A stretch of DNA of 64,000 bases, taken from assembly GCF_004364315.1 (NCBI RefSeq), contig NZ_SOBR01000002.1, positions 186,001-250,000 of the forward strand, in the 5' to 3' direction. The translations under genes were made by a program, and so were the position numbers. A model generated the notes under the pieces. It made no database searches and was not told the DNA's origin. It saw only the letters and a program-made list of their open reading frames with translations. This stretch comes from Chromohalobacter marismortui. GTDB lineage: Bacteria > Pseudomonadota > Gammaproteobacteria > Pseudomonadales > Halomonadaceae. Position 1 is the first letter of the stretch, and each line of letters begins with the position of its first letter. This document shows positions 33,368-40,388 of the stretch, one piece after another.

Positions 33368-34258
33368 CTACAATGACGCGGCAACGGCTTTATTCGCATT
33401 CACTGCGTCCAGATCATCTTCCAGTGTCTGAACCCGGTCGTAATATGTCTTGATCGCCTGCCTGCCTTTCTCGGCATCAGCAAATGACCAGGTGTCCTTT
33501 TCAGCCCCTTCGATAATAGTGGTGTAAACGGCCAGCTCAATCGCTTCTCGGACAGCTAGCTGTGGTGGGTCATTGCGAGTAAACCCTGCTTCCAGTTCGA
33601 AAAGCTCATCGACAGCGACATAGCGGAATATCGATCCCTGCACCAGAAAGGAGTAGATCTTCTTCGTAGTGGTAACGCTATTCAACACGCGCCCGGTCTT
33701 CACACTGACGAGGCGCATGTTGACCGTCACCAGATCGCTGCGGTATTCGGTATTGGCGCCGATGCCTAGATAGCGGGCGCCAACGCCGCCCGTGGTGAGA
33801 TTCGTTTCATAGGCGATGATCCCGCCTTCCACGATGACACCGGCAAATGTCAAAGGAGGTAACGGCGTGGCCGATGCACCGTTGAACTGCTGACGAGTGG
33901 ATTGAATGACTTGCCGCTCTCTAAGCAGATTGGGCAGCCCTCGACGCTCCATGACATTGAACCATTGGCCTTTTCCCGCTTTTTCCAAGACGTCCACCAT
34001 GATAGCGTCTGCGCCTTGCGTCACCGCCCGTGAATATTCCGCGAAGTTATCATTCGGCTTGTATTGCCCCGTCAAATCGGAAAACTCATACACGGCTATA
34101 TCGATCGGCCGCGCGGCAGCCGGCAGTTGTTCGAGCAACGATGATGTCTTGGTTTCCTGCACGAAGCCAGCGGGTTCCGATGGCATCATCTGGCCAGACA
34201 CACACCCGCCCATCAGCAGCAACGCGCTCAACCCAATAAGTCCCTTGATAATATTCAT
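33368..34258 (-). CDS. csgG: Curli secretion channel lipoprotein CsgG
   Basis: CsgG forms a nonameric pore in the outer membrane for export of curli subunits. The 296-residue protein has a lipoprotein signal peptide with lipobox MGGC (Cys19). Family blocks are present: IDIAVYEFSDLTGQYKPND, NVMERRGLPNLLRERQ, the constriction/transmembrane region GGIIAYETNLTTGGVGARYLGIG, and VTVNMRLVSVKTGRVLNSV. The C-terminal 40 residues (DRVQTLEDDLDAVNANK) are helical. It is the last gene of the leftward curli operon, downstream of csgF. Confidence 0.96.
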   Translation of the reverse strand: MNIIKGLIGLSALLLMGGCVSGQMMPSEPAGFVQETKTSSLLEQLPAAARPIDIAVYEFSDLTGQYKPNDNFAEYSRAVTQGADAIMVDVLEKAGKGQWFNVMERRGLPNLLRERQVIQSTRQQFNGASATPLPPLTFAGVIVEGGIIAYETNLTTGGVGARYLGIGANTEYRSDLVTVNMRLVSVKTGRVLNSVTTTKKIYSFLVQGSIFRYVAVDELFELEAGFTRNDPPQLAVREAIELAVYTTIIEGAEKDTWSFADAEKGRQAIKTYYDRVQTLEDDLDAVNANKAVAASL

Positions 34259-34303
34259 ACCCCACCCTTGAGTTTTTATAATATATAATTTATTGAATGA
34301 GCT

Positions 34304-34750
34304 TTACTGACCCACGGATGACCTGGGAATATTCACAACATTGGTGTTGATGCCATCCGAAATATTCACGACAACTCTGTCACCCACTGTCTCGTAAGAG
34401 ACCATGGCACCGTCCAATGAAAAGTTACCCGAGGGTGGAGCGCCATCCTGAAAAATCGCCTCCGAAAGTTGACTCGCCGAACCGGCGATCATGGTATTGC
34501 GTATGGCATCCGCAAACTTGTCGGCGGTCGTCTCTTCCTCGAACAAAGAGGAGTATTCATCGCCATCATCCTTGTATTGATTCTGCACGTCTGCCGTCTG
34601 CAGGAGATAATTTATATAAAACGGATCTCCTCCAAATGCAGGATTGATAGGTTGGTATACGAGATCGCCGGCCCACGCCCCGGGGGCGACACCAAGCGTT
34701 GCCAATAACACTCCGCCCAGGCAAAGACGAAAATTCACTCGACGCATCAT
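34304..34750 (-). CDS. csgF: Curli assembly factor CsgF
   Basis: CsgF is secreted and sits on the CsgG pore, helping to anchor the nucleator at the surface. The 148-residue protein has a signal peptide (cut near GAWA-GD). The mature N terminus GDLVYQPINPAFGG matches the CsgF motif whose first residues plug into CsgG. The rest (EEETTADKFADAIRNTMIAG, then a beta-rich tail) fits the family. GGAG precedes the first of two ATGs by 6 bases. It lies between the CsgB-like gene and csgG. Confidence 0.93.
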   Translation of the reverse strand: MMRRVNFRLCLGGVLLATLGVAPGAWAGDLVYQPINPAFGGDPFYINYLLQTADVQNQYKDDGDEYSSLFEEETTADKFADAIRNTMIAGSASQLSEAIFQDGAPPSGNFSLDGAMVSYETVGDRVVVNISDGINTNVVNIPRSSVGQ

Positions 34751-34774
34751 GACACTCTCCCTGCATATCGGATG

Positions 34775-35341
34775 TTATTGAGGAATCGCTTTACTGATAC
34801 GCCCGCGCGGCGTGTCCAGTACCACGGAAGCCTCATGCTCACTGCCGGAAAAAACCAAGGGGGGACGGTTCTGGATATTCTCGCCTCGCTGCAAATGCAG
34901 GATCTTTTTATTACCTCCCACCACGAAAATATCAGAGGTGAGAAGGCTTCCTTTCTGATCGACGACAATGGCATTGCGTCGACCTGTCAAACTTATATGC
35001 GACTCAAGATCATCTCCCACCTGGCGTTGGTAGGTTAGATTCCGGTCTCCCTGTGAACTCACCACGGCCCTGTTGCGATTCCCGTATTGCAGGGAGTAGG
35101 TCACATTACTCTTCTCGGGAGCGGAAAGAGAAAGGTCATCGAAGTATCCTGACTCGATGGCATTGATCAATCCTTCACCCGGGGTAGAGAAGCTGGCAAC
35201 CTGACGCTCATTGTCATAGGTCGTCCGCTCGGCCTCGGATATCTGCTCCACGAAGGCCAGGGACCCTTGCCCCATGGCCGCGGGCAACACCGGTATCATG
35301 GCCACTAGTACAAGGAAGCCAAGCACTGCGGGATGTTTCAT
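34775..35341 (-). CDS. csgB: Curlin-repeat protein, CsgB-like (probable nucleator)
   Basis: Exported 188-residue protein with a signal peptide (MKHPAVLGFLVLVAMIPVLPAAMG-Q). The middle and C-terminal parts carry degenerate curlin-type repeats: LQYGNRNRAVVSSQGDRN, then ISLTGRRNAIVVDQKG. This is the N-x-A-V-x-x-Q-G pattern of CsgB/CsgA. The repeats are fewer and less regular than in csgA of this island, and a non-repeat N-terminal segment of about 80 residues precedes them, so it is larger than E. coli CsgB. A nucleator role is inferred from order in the operon. Confidence 0.7.
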   Translation of the reverse strand: MKHPAVLGFLVLVAMIPVLPAAMGQGSLAFVEQISEAERTTYDNERQVASFSTPGEGLINAIESGYFDDLSLSAPEKSNVTYSLQYGNRNRAVVSSQGDRNLTYQRQVGDDLESHISLTGRRNAIVVDQKGSLLTSDIFVVGGNKKILHLQRGENIQNRPPLVFSGSEHEASVVLDTPRGRISKAIPQ

Positions 35342-35383
35342 GATCTCTCTCCCATGTCACCATGCAAGCCTCAGGCATTGTGC

Positions 35384-35767
35384 CTAGATAGGACTCACGA
35401 CTTCTTCTGCTTCACAAGTGGAACCCGTAAGCCGCTCGGTCACCTCCAAGTGAAACTCCAACCAACCGGCCGGTGCCAGACGAAACTGCACGCGAGACGT
35501 GATCGCTTGTTCACCCGGCTGAAGCCGTTGAGAACCGGATTGCTCGATCGTGCCCGAGCCCCCCGGGTCAATCTTTAGCGTTTTCAGAACATAGTCCGCA
35601 CGCGTCGGTTTGACACTTTCGATAATACCCACTGCCGTCACGATATCGCCCTGCTGCTCTACCGCTATCCGGCAATACAGCTGGTTGAACACCTGCTGCC
35701 CCTCACTGGCAAGCGGATAAAAAAGCACGCAGGCGCATAGTAATTGCTTTACTTTGCAGGATATCAT
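35384..35767 (-). CDS. Curli assembly/inhibitor protein, CsgH (CsgC)-like
   Basis: Exported protein of 127 residues with a signal peptide and an Ig-like beta-sandwich signature. The mature part begins YCRIAVEQQGDIVTAVG and contains the SGTIEQSG segment, then RLQPGEQA, ending near a second Cys (GSTCEAEE). Two widely spaced cysteines could form a disulfide. This layout fits CsgH, the periplasmic protein that, like CsgC, is known to keep curlin subunits from polymerising too early. It does not resemble CsgE. Identity rests on pattern recognition, so it is a probable call. Confidence 0.65.
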   Translation of the reverse strand: MISCKVKQLLCACVLFYPLASEGQQVFNQLYCRIAVEQQGDIVTAVGIIESVKPTRADYVLKTLKIDPGGSGTIEQSGSQRLQPGEQAITSRVQFRLAPAGWLEFHLEVTERLTGSTCEAEEVVSPI

Positions 35768-35806
35768 GGCGCTCTCACAGTGCTTAACATGACTTACCGA
35801 TCAAGC

Positions 35807-35834
35807 TCCCCGGGCCACTACCAGCGCCCGGGGA
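35807..35834. promoter_or_regulatory. GC hairpin between csgA and the csgH-like gene
   Basis: TCCCCGGGC and GCCCGGGGA pair over 9 bases around a 10-base loop in the 86-base gap. There is no T-run. It could stop part of the transcription or protect the 3' end of csgA mRNA, giving more major subunit than accessory proteins. Confidence 0.5.
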
Positions 35835-35853
35835 TCAACACGCTCAGCCGACG

Positions 35854-36264
35854 TTAGTTCTTCTGAAGTGCGTTGAAGGAATTGCCATACCCATGCTGAG
35901 AGTGCACGGTGACGTTATAATCTCCGTACTGCCGTGCAATACCAGTATTACCAAAGCCACCCTGTTGGTAAGACATGGTGTTATGATTACCGTCTTGCAA
36001 CCCTGTCATCCTGTTGCCAAAACCGTACTGCTCTGCCTTGTTGACAAAGTTGTTGTCCCCTTTCTGCGTCAGATTAGCCTTATTGAAGCCACCATGCTGA
36101 ATGGCGCGATTCCCATTCGTGGCAATATCGTTGCCATCGCCTTCTTGCGTGGTATTGAAGGAGTTATGAGCTCCCACCTGGTTCATATAGACTTCGTTGC
36201 TGTCGGCAATGGCATAGCCGCTCATGACGGACAGAATACCTGCAGCCAGAATCAATTTCTTCAT
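35854..36264 (-). CDS. csgA: Major curlin subunit CsgA-like
   Basis: Predicted extracellular amyloid subunit of 136 residues. A signal peptide (MKKLILAAGILSVMSGYAIA) precedes a mature part built of about five imperfect 22-residue repeats with nine QxGxxN motifs (for example QVGAHN, QEGDGN, QKGDNN, QYGFGN, QHGYGN), the ladder typical of curlin. It is rich in Gly, Asn and Gln and has no cysteine. GAGGTG lies 6 bases before the ATG at 36264; a GTG 9 bases earlier overlaps that site and is rejected. It is the first gene of a leftward curli operon whose G+C content is visibly below that of its neighbours. Confidence 0.92.
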   Translation of the reverse strand: MKKLILAAGILSVMSGYAIADSNEVYMNQVGAHNSFNTTQEGDGNDIATNGNRAIQHGGFNKANLTQKGDNNFVNKAEQYGFGNRMTGLQDGNHNTMSYQQGGFGNTGIARQYGDYNVTVHSQHGYGNSFNALQKN

Positions 36265-36377
36265 TTCATTCACCTCTGCAACAATTATTATAACCCTCAG
36301 AGCCCTGGACCCCTGATCCCAGACTCACTCACGAGCAATTGATAATGTTCGAAACACTATCTTCACGCTCGATAACA

Positions 36378-36406
36378 ATTCTTGCCTCAATGTAAAAAAG
36401 CGTCAA
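36378..36406 (-). promoter_or_regulatory. Candidate sigma-70-type promoter of the curli operon
   Basis: On the minus strand TTGACG (36406-36401) and AAGAAT (36383-36378) are spaced by exactly 17 bases, about 115 bases upstream of csgA. A closer TATAAT (36292-36287) has no matching -35 and would leave a very short leader, but may be used by another sigma factor. Confidence 0.35.
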
Positions 36407-36691
36407 ACGACAAAAGACCCAAATACTTAAAAAAAAGATCTCAGAAAAGCAATCCGTTACCTTTAAAAAACAAACTACATTTCTCATACTCACTACCATT
36501 AAGCGCCTGCCAAAGGAGCAGACACGTTTTCAACAGCTTTTGAAATTCAAGACGTTACCCCTTGCCCCATGTCACTACTCCGTACCAGAGCGACCCACGC
36601 CGATGAGGAGGTTCGCGCACAGAAGTCACAGAAGTCTTTGAGAGGGGGCGGCACGCGACAAAGAGCTGCCTCGATACCAGGCACTGAAGCA

Positions 36692-36720
36692 CGACGAGCG
36701 CCCGTTAAGGGCGCTCGTCG
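36692..36720. terminator. 12-bp hairpin downstream of the pfpI-like gene
   Basis: CGACGAGCGCCC-N5-GGGCGCTCGTCG, a perfect 12-bp stem without a T-run, about 70 bases past the stop of the pfpI-like gene. It shares nine stem bases with the hairpin at 33291-33313. Confidence 0.5.
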
Positions 36721-36789
36721 CCTCCCCTACGGGAGCACTACAACGGGCATGTCGAACCGTTAGTGTTGCGCTGCGAAAGGGCGTAGAAC

Positions 36790-37347
36790 TTAAAGCAAGG
36801 CATTGAACTGCTTCAGCCATTCGGGATGCGCGGGCCATGCCGGGGCCGATACCAGGCGTCCGCAGGTAATCGCCTGATCGGCCCCGATCTCGGCGAAGTC
36901 ACCGCCCGCCAGCCGTACCTCGGGCGCACAAGCTGGATAGGCGGAGACGCGCCGACCGCTCAGTGATACCGCGGCGGCGAGCAACTGCGCGCCGTGGCAG
37001 ATGGCGGCCACGGGCTTGTCGGCTTCCATGAAATGGCGCACCAGCGCCAGGACACGCTCGTCGAGGCGCAGGTATTCGGGGGCACGCCCGCCCGGAATGA
37101 CCAGGGCGTCGTAGTGCGAAGCCTCGATATCGGCGAAACTGGCATTCAAGCTGAAATGATGGCCGGGTTTCTCGGAATAGGTCTGATCGCCCTCGAAGTC
37201 ATGAATCGCCGTCTTGATGCTGTCGCCCTTTTTCTTGTCCGGGCAGACGGCCTCGACGCCGTGCCCCATCGCTTGCAACGCTTGAAACGGCACCATGATC
37301 TCGTAGTCTTCGACGAAATCCCCGGCGATCAACAGTATACTGGCCAT
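36790..37347 (-). CDS. DJ-1/PfpI family protein
   Basis: Cytoplasmic protein of 185 residues with the DJ-1/PfpI fold. The nucleophile elbow [12 protein letters not shown] contains the conserved Cys-His pair, and [16 protein letters not shown] is the family's upstream motif with its conserved Glu region. Members act as glyoxalase III, as protein or nucleotide repair factors, or as proteases; YhbO/PfpI-like proteins are the closest type. The individual activity cannot be decided. It appears monocistronic, with a hairpin after it. Confidence 0.88.
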   Translation of the reverse strand: MASILLIAGDFVEDYEIMVPFQALQAMGHGVEAVCPDKKKGDSIKTAIHDFEGDQTYSEKPGHHFSLNASFADIEASHYDALVIPGGRAPEYLRLDERVLALVRHFMEADKPVAAICHGAQLLAAAVSLSGRRVSAYPACAPEVRLAGGDFAEIGADQAITCGRLVSAPAWPAHPEWLKQFNALL

Positions 37348-37441
37348 GCATCAGACTCCTTCGGGCAGTTGGGAAACGGATTGGCGCTTGCTGCTTCAGC
37401 ATAGTGCTTCGCATGCCACGCTGCACATCAGGGCGGCGTCA

Positions 37442-37596
37442 CAGGTCGGCTGTGTAATGGCACAGAACACGGCCATCACGGCGCACTGACAAGCCGCCTG
37501 GCAGTCGCCGACCTGGAGCGGGATGAAATGCGCTAACCGCCCATAAGCAAAAGCTTTTGCGTCTCCGCGAACGCTCGCATAGAGTGGCGAGCTTTT
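37442..37596 (+). promoter_or_regulatory. Possible structured leader/attenuator upstream of lysO
   Basis: Several complementary segments lie here. CAGGTCGGC (37442-37450) pairs with GCCGACCTG (37507-37515). GCAAAAGC (37547-37554) can pair with either copy of GCTTTTGC (37553-37560 or 37591-37598). GCTCGC-N8-GCGAGC (37573-37592) followed by TTTT looks like a short terminator 23 bases before the start codon. The pairing options are partly exclusive, as in attenuators. I do not recognise the lysine riboswitch consensus. Confidence 0.35.
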
Positions 37597-37619
37597 GCAG
37601 ATTTCTTCCTGGAGCGAGC

Positions 37620-38546
37620 ATGCTGGCCGGATTGCTGTTGATCTTGTTGCCTTTGATCGTAGGCTACCTCATTCCGGTTCACCATCGCGGTGCCCTGGCC
37701 CTGATCGAGCGCGGCGTAAACGCTTCGGTCTACATCATCCTGTTCTTGATGGGCGTCAGCCTCGCCGGCCTCGAGGATCTGCTGGGCCAGTTATCACGCA
37801 TGAGCGGCCAGGCCGCGACCCTGTTCGCGATCATCACGCCGCTCAATCTGCTCGCGCTGGCGTGGCTATCGCGCCGTAGCCGTCTGCGCGCCGGTGCGTC
37901 GCCGCGCGTCGCCGACGCACCGACCAGTACCGGCGCGGCGCTGGCCGGCTCGTTGTCGCTCGCCGGCGTGGTGGTCCTGGGCACGCTGTGCGGGGCGGCC
38001 GCTGGTCACTGGGAGCTTCGGTTCGTGCATGCCTGGGCGGAGCCACTCGCGGAATGGACCCTCTACCTGCTGCTGGCATTGATCGGCTGCCAACTGCGTA
38101 ATTCGGGGATGCCGCTCAAGCAGATCCTGCTCAACCGCCACGGCCTGGTCATCGCGATCTGCGTCGCACTCAGCTCGCTGCTCGGCGGCTTGCTGGCCGC
38201 TCCGCTGCTCGATCTGCGCTGGAACGAAGGCCTCGCCATGGCGGCTGGTTTCGGTTGGTATTCGCTCTCCGGGATTCTCATCGGCGACCAGCTCGGCCCC
38301 GTGCTCGGCGGCGTCGCCTTCTTCAACGACCTTGCACGAGAGCTCTTCGCCTTTCTGCTCATTCCGCTGGTCATCCATCGCGCCACGCCGTTGGCCATCG
38401 GCTACGGCGGCGCCACGTCCATGGATTTCACCCTGCCGGTCATCCAGCAGCACGGCGGCGTGGCCTGCGTGCCCATCGCCATCGTCAATGGCTTCTTGCT
38501 GTCGCTGCTCTCACCGCCCTTGATCCTGCTGCTGCTGTCTTTTTGA
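37620..38546 (+). CDS. lysO: LysO family (DUF340) exporter, probably L-lysine
   Basis: Inner-membrane protein of 308 residues with about eight to ten hydrophobic helices. In E. coli the family member LysO (YbjE) exports lysine. The characteristic segments are present: FGWYSLSGILIGDQLGPVLGGVAFFNDLARELFAFLLIPL and the GATSMDFTLPVIQ stretch near the C terminus, both with conserved acidic residues in membrane helices. GGAG lies 5 bases before the ATG at 37620; a longer frame upstream lacks support. The leader has attenuator-like structure. Substrate is inferred from family. Confidence 0.85.
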   Translation: MLAGLLLILLPLIVGYLIPVHHRGALALIERGVNASVYIILFLMGVSLAGLEDLLGQLSRMSGQAATLFAIITPLNLLALAWLSRRSRLRAGASPRVADAPTSTGAALAGSLSLAGVVVLGTLCGAAAGHWELRFVHAWAEPLAEWTLYLLLALIGCQLRNSGMPLKQILLNRHGLVIAICVALSSLLGGLLAAPLLDLRWNEGLAMAAGFGWYSLSGILIGDQLGPVLGGVAFFNDLARELFAFLLIPLVIHRATPLAIGYGGATSMDFTLPVIQQHGGVACVPIAIVNGFLLSLLSPPLILLLLSF

Positions 38547-38619
38547 CGCCTTTCCGACGCGCCCGCCTTGCGACCATGGCCCAACAGTCATGTCTCGCAC
38601 GAGATGCTAATCTTCTGGA

Positions 38620-38635
38620 ACGTTACCGCTAACAT
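38620..38635. promoter_or_regulatory. GntR operator upstream of gntR
   Basis: ACGTTACCGCTAACAT matches 14 of 16 bases of the perfect palindrome found before gntT in this window. It lies 35 bases upstream of the gntR start codon and suggests autoregulation. Confidence 0.7.
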
Positions 38636-38669
38636 TGCGGCATGACATAACAAGGGGATGGGGAGACAC

Positions 38670-39677
38670 ATGCCGCGTCGTTCGTCGGGCCGCGTCACGC
38701 TGCAGGATATCGCCGAACGCGTCGGCGTCAGCAAAATCACGGTCTCGCGTGCCTTACGTGAACCTCACCGCGTTTCTGAAACGCTCAGGCTGCGTATCGA
38801 GGAGGCCGCCGAAGCGCTGGATTACATCCCCAATCTCCAGGCTGGCGCACTCTCCAGCGGACGCAGCCTGAGCGTGGCACTGCTGGTACCGTCGATCTCC
38901 AACTCGGTTTTCTCCGAAGTCCAGCGCGGTGTCGATGAAGGGCTCCGCGAGGCGGGTTATCAGGTACTCATGGGGCATACCGGCTACTCGATTCTCGAGG
39001 AAGAACGGCTGATCGATACCTTCCTCGCCTATGGCGTCGACGCGTTCGTACTCTCCAGCACTCGGCACACCGACTACGCCCGGCGCCTGTTGAGCCGGGC
39101 GCGCCTGCCGGTAGTCGAGACCATGGAGCTGACCGATACGCCACTCGACGTCAATGTCGGCCTTGATCAACGCGCGGCCGGTCGCGCCATCGGGGAGGCC
39201 CTGATCGACGCCGGTTATCGGCGCATCGGATTTTGCGGCGCGCGACTCGACTATCGCGTTCAGCAGCGCTTGGCCGGCTGGGAAGATGCACTGAAAGCAA
39301 GGGGACTATCGACACAGCGCTGCCAGACGACGCCGCGCCCTTCGTCCTATCGCTTGGGCGGGGACCTGCTATCGGCCATGCTCGAACGCTGGCCGGATAT
39401 GGATGCCGTGTTCTGCTGCAACGACGACCTGGCGGCGGGCGCCTTGTTCGAATGCCAGCGACGGCGTCTCGATGTGCCCGGGCAGCTGGCCCTGGCGGGC
39501 TTCAACGGCCTGGATATCACCGACGCGACCTGCCCGGCGCTCACTACCGTGATCACGCCGCGTCGTCTCATTGGCGAACAGGCCGCACGCCTGCTCATCG
39601 AGCGCTTGCAGGGCGCACCACACGTTCCTTCCCGCCATGACATGGGCTTCGAGATCGCACTGCGTCACAGTACGTGA
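38670..39677 (+). CDS. gntR: LacI-family gluconate utilisation repressor GntR
   Basis: Predicted repressor of gluconate genes, 335 residues. A LacI-type helix-turn-helix is at the N terminus (VTLQDIAERVGVSKITVSRALREP), the hinge helix follows (LQAGALSSGRS), then a periplasmic-binding-protein-like effector domain. FCGARLDYRVQQRLAGWEDAL and FCCNDDLAAGALFECQRR fit the GntR/IdnR branch. GGGGAG precedes the ATG at 38670; an in-frame ATG 12 bases earlier sits on its own ribosome site and is less likely. A 14/16 operator lies upstream, and gntK and gntT are adjacent. Confidence 0.93.
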   Translation: MPRRSSGRVTLQDIAERVGVSKITVSRALREPHRVSETLRLRIEEAAEALDYIPNLQAGALSSGRSLSVALLVPSISNSVFSEVQRGVDEGLREAGYQVLMGHTGYSILEEERLIDTFLAYGVDAFVLSSTRHTDYARRLLSRARLPVVETMELTDTPLDVNVGLDQRAAGRAIGEALIDAGYRRIGFCGARLDYRVQQRLAGWEDALKARGLSTQRCQTTPRPSSYRLGGDLLSAMLERWPDMDAVFCCNDDLAAGALFECQRRRLDVPGQLALAGFNGLDITDATCPALTTVITPRRLIGEQAARLLIERLQGAPHVPSRHDMGFEIALRHST

Positions 39678-39705
39678 GACCACGCCTCGCTCACGAGGCG
39701 TGGTC
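39678..39705. terminator. Shared hairpin between convergent gntR and gntK
   Basis: GACCACGCCTC and GAGGCGTGGTC form an 11-bp perfect stem with a 6-base loop. It starts at the base after the gntR stop codon and covers the last codons of gntK. There is no T-run. It can serve both directions. Confidence 0.6.
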
Positions 39706-40230
39706 GGCACCGAGACGCGACACGCCTTGCACGCTGAGAGCGACGACGTCCTCCAACGAGGCATCGATATCGACGGTCACCGCTTCGTCTGCTCCCGGCG
39801 CCTCGAGGGTGGCCAATTGGCTATCGAGCATGGCCTCGCCCTTGAAGAAGTGATCTTGACGCGCCTTCAAGCGTTCCAGCAGTACCTCGCGCGTACCGGC
39901 CAAATGAACGAAACACAGCGCGTCGTCTCCATCACGCAACACCTCGCGATACTCGCGCTTGAGCGCCGAACAACCGATCACCAAGGTTTCGCGGTTGTCG
40001 CGCCCTTCGCGTACGAGTTCGGCCAAGCGTGCCAGCCAACCGGCGCGGTCGTCGTCATTGAGCGGCTCGCCGCGTGACATCTTCTCTACGCTGGTCGCCG
40101 AATGATAGTGATCACCATCGATGAAGCGTCCGTCGAGCGCCTCGGCCAGACGCTCACCGACAGAGGTCTTGCCGCACCCCGACACGCCCATGACGATGAT
40201 CCGCCGCGTGCTGCCCGTCGCTTCGCTCAT
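39691..40230 (-). CDS. gntK: Gluconokinase GntK
   Basis: Phosphorylates gluconate to 6-phosphogluconate, the substrate of Edd. The 179-residue protein is a P-loop kinase: Walker A GVSGCGKTS at residues 15-23, DGDHYHSATSVEKM for substrate binding, and CSALKREYREVLR in the lid region, all standard for the GntK family. The start is the ATG at 40230; a GTG two codons earlier overlaps the ribosome site (AAGGTG). It diverges from gntT, with a perfect GntR palindrome between them, and converges on gntR. Confidence 0.95.
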   Translation of the reverse strand: MSEATGSTRRIIVMGVSGCGKTSVGERLAEALDGRFIDGDHYHSATSVEKMSRGEPLNDDDRAGWLARLAELVREGRDNRETLVIGCSALKREYREVLRDGDDALCFVHLAGTREVLLERLKARQDHFFKGEAMLDSQLATLEAPGADEAVTVDIDASLEDVVALSVQGVSRLGADHAS

Positions 40231-40283
40231 ACCCACCTTTCCTCGTTTCTCTATTCGCTTTTCAACGCATTGTTATGCATGTG

Positions 40284-40299
40284 ATGTTACCGGTAACAT
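40284..40299. promoter_or_regulatory. Perfect GntR operator between gntK and gntT
   Basis: ATGTTACCGGTAACAT is a perfect 16-base palindrome and matches the GntR-type operator known from E. coli gnt genes. It lies 54 bases upstream of gntK and 90 upstream of gntT, so one site could repress both divergent genes when gluconate is absent. Confidence 0.85.
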
Positions 40300-40388
40300 T
40301 CATTTTCCTAAATCCGACGCCAAGACACAACGCGACCATCGCCGCATCTCCCGTTGCCGGTCGCGCCTCCACTAAAGGTTTCGTTCAC

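Larger units (their letters stand above)
36265..36789. other. AT-rich non-coding region upstream of csgA
   Basis: This 525-base gap lies between csgA and the pfpI-like gene, both leftward. Its centre is strikingly AT-rich: 15 of 60 bases are G or C in 36421-36480, far below the surrounding genome. It holds a probable csg promoter and, near its right end, a 12-bp hairpin after the pfpI-like gene. No csgD or csgE is encoded here. Confidence 0.6.

Noticed and set aside
35384-35767. CsgE identity for the small curli-cluster gene
   Set aside because: The characteristic CsgE segments around its Arg/Trp-rich core are missing, while the two-Cys, SGTI-QSG pattern fits CsgH.
37442-37619. Lysine riboswitch before lysO
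   Set aside because: I cannot find the conserved core segments of the L-box; only generic complementary segments are seen.
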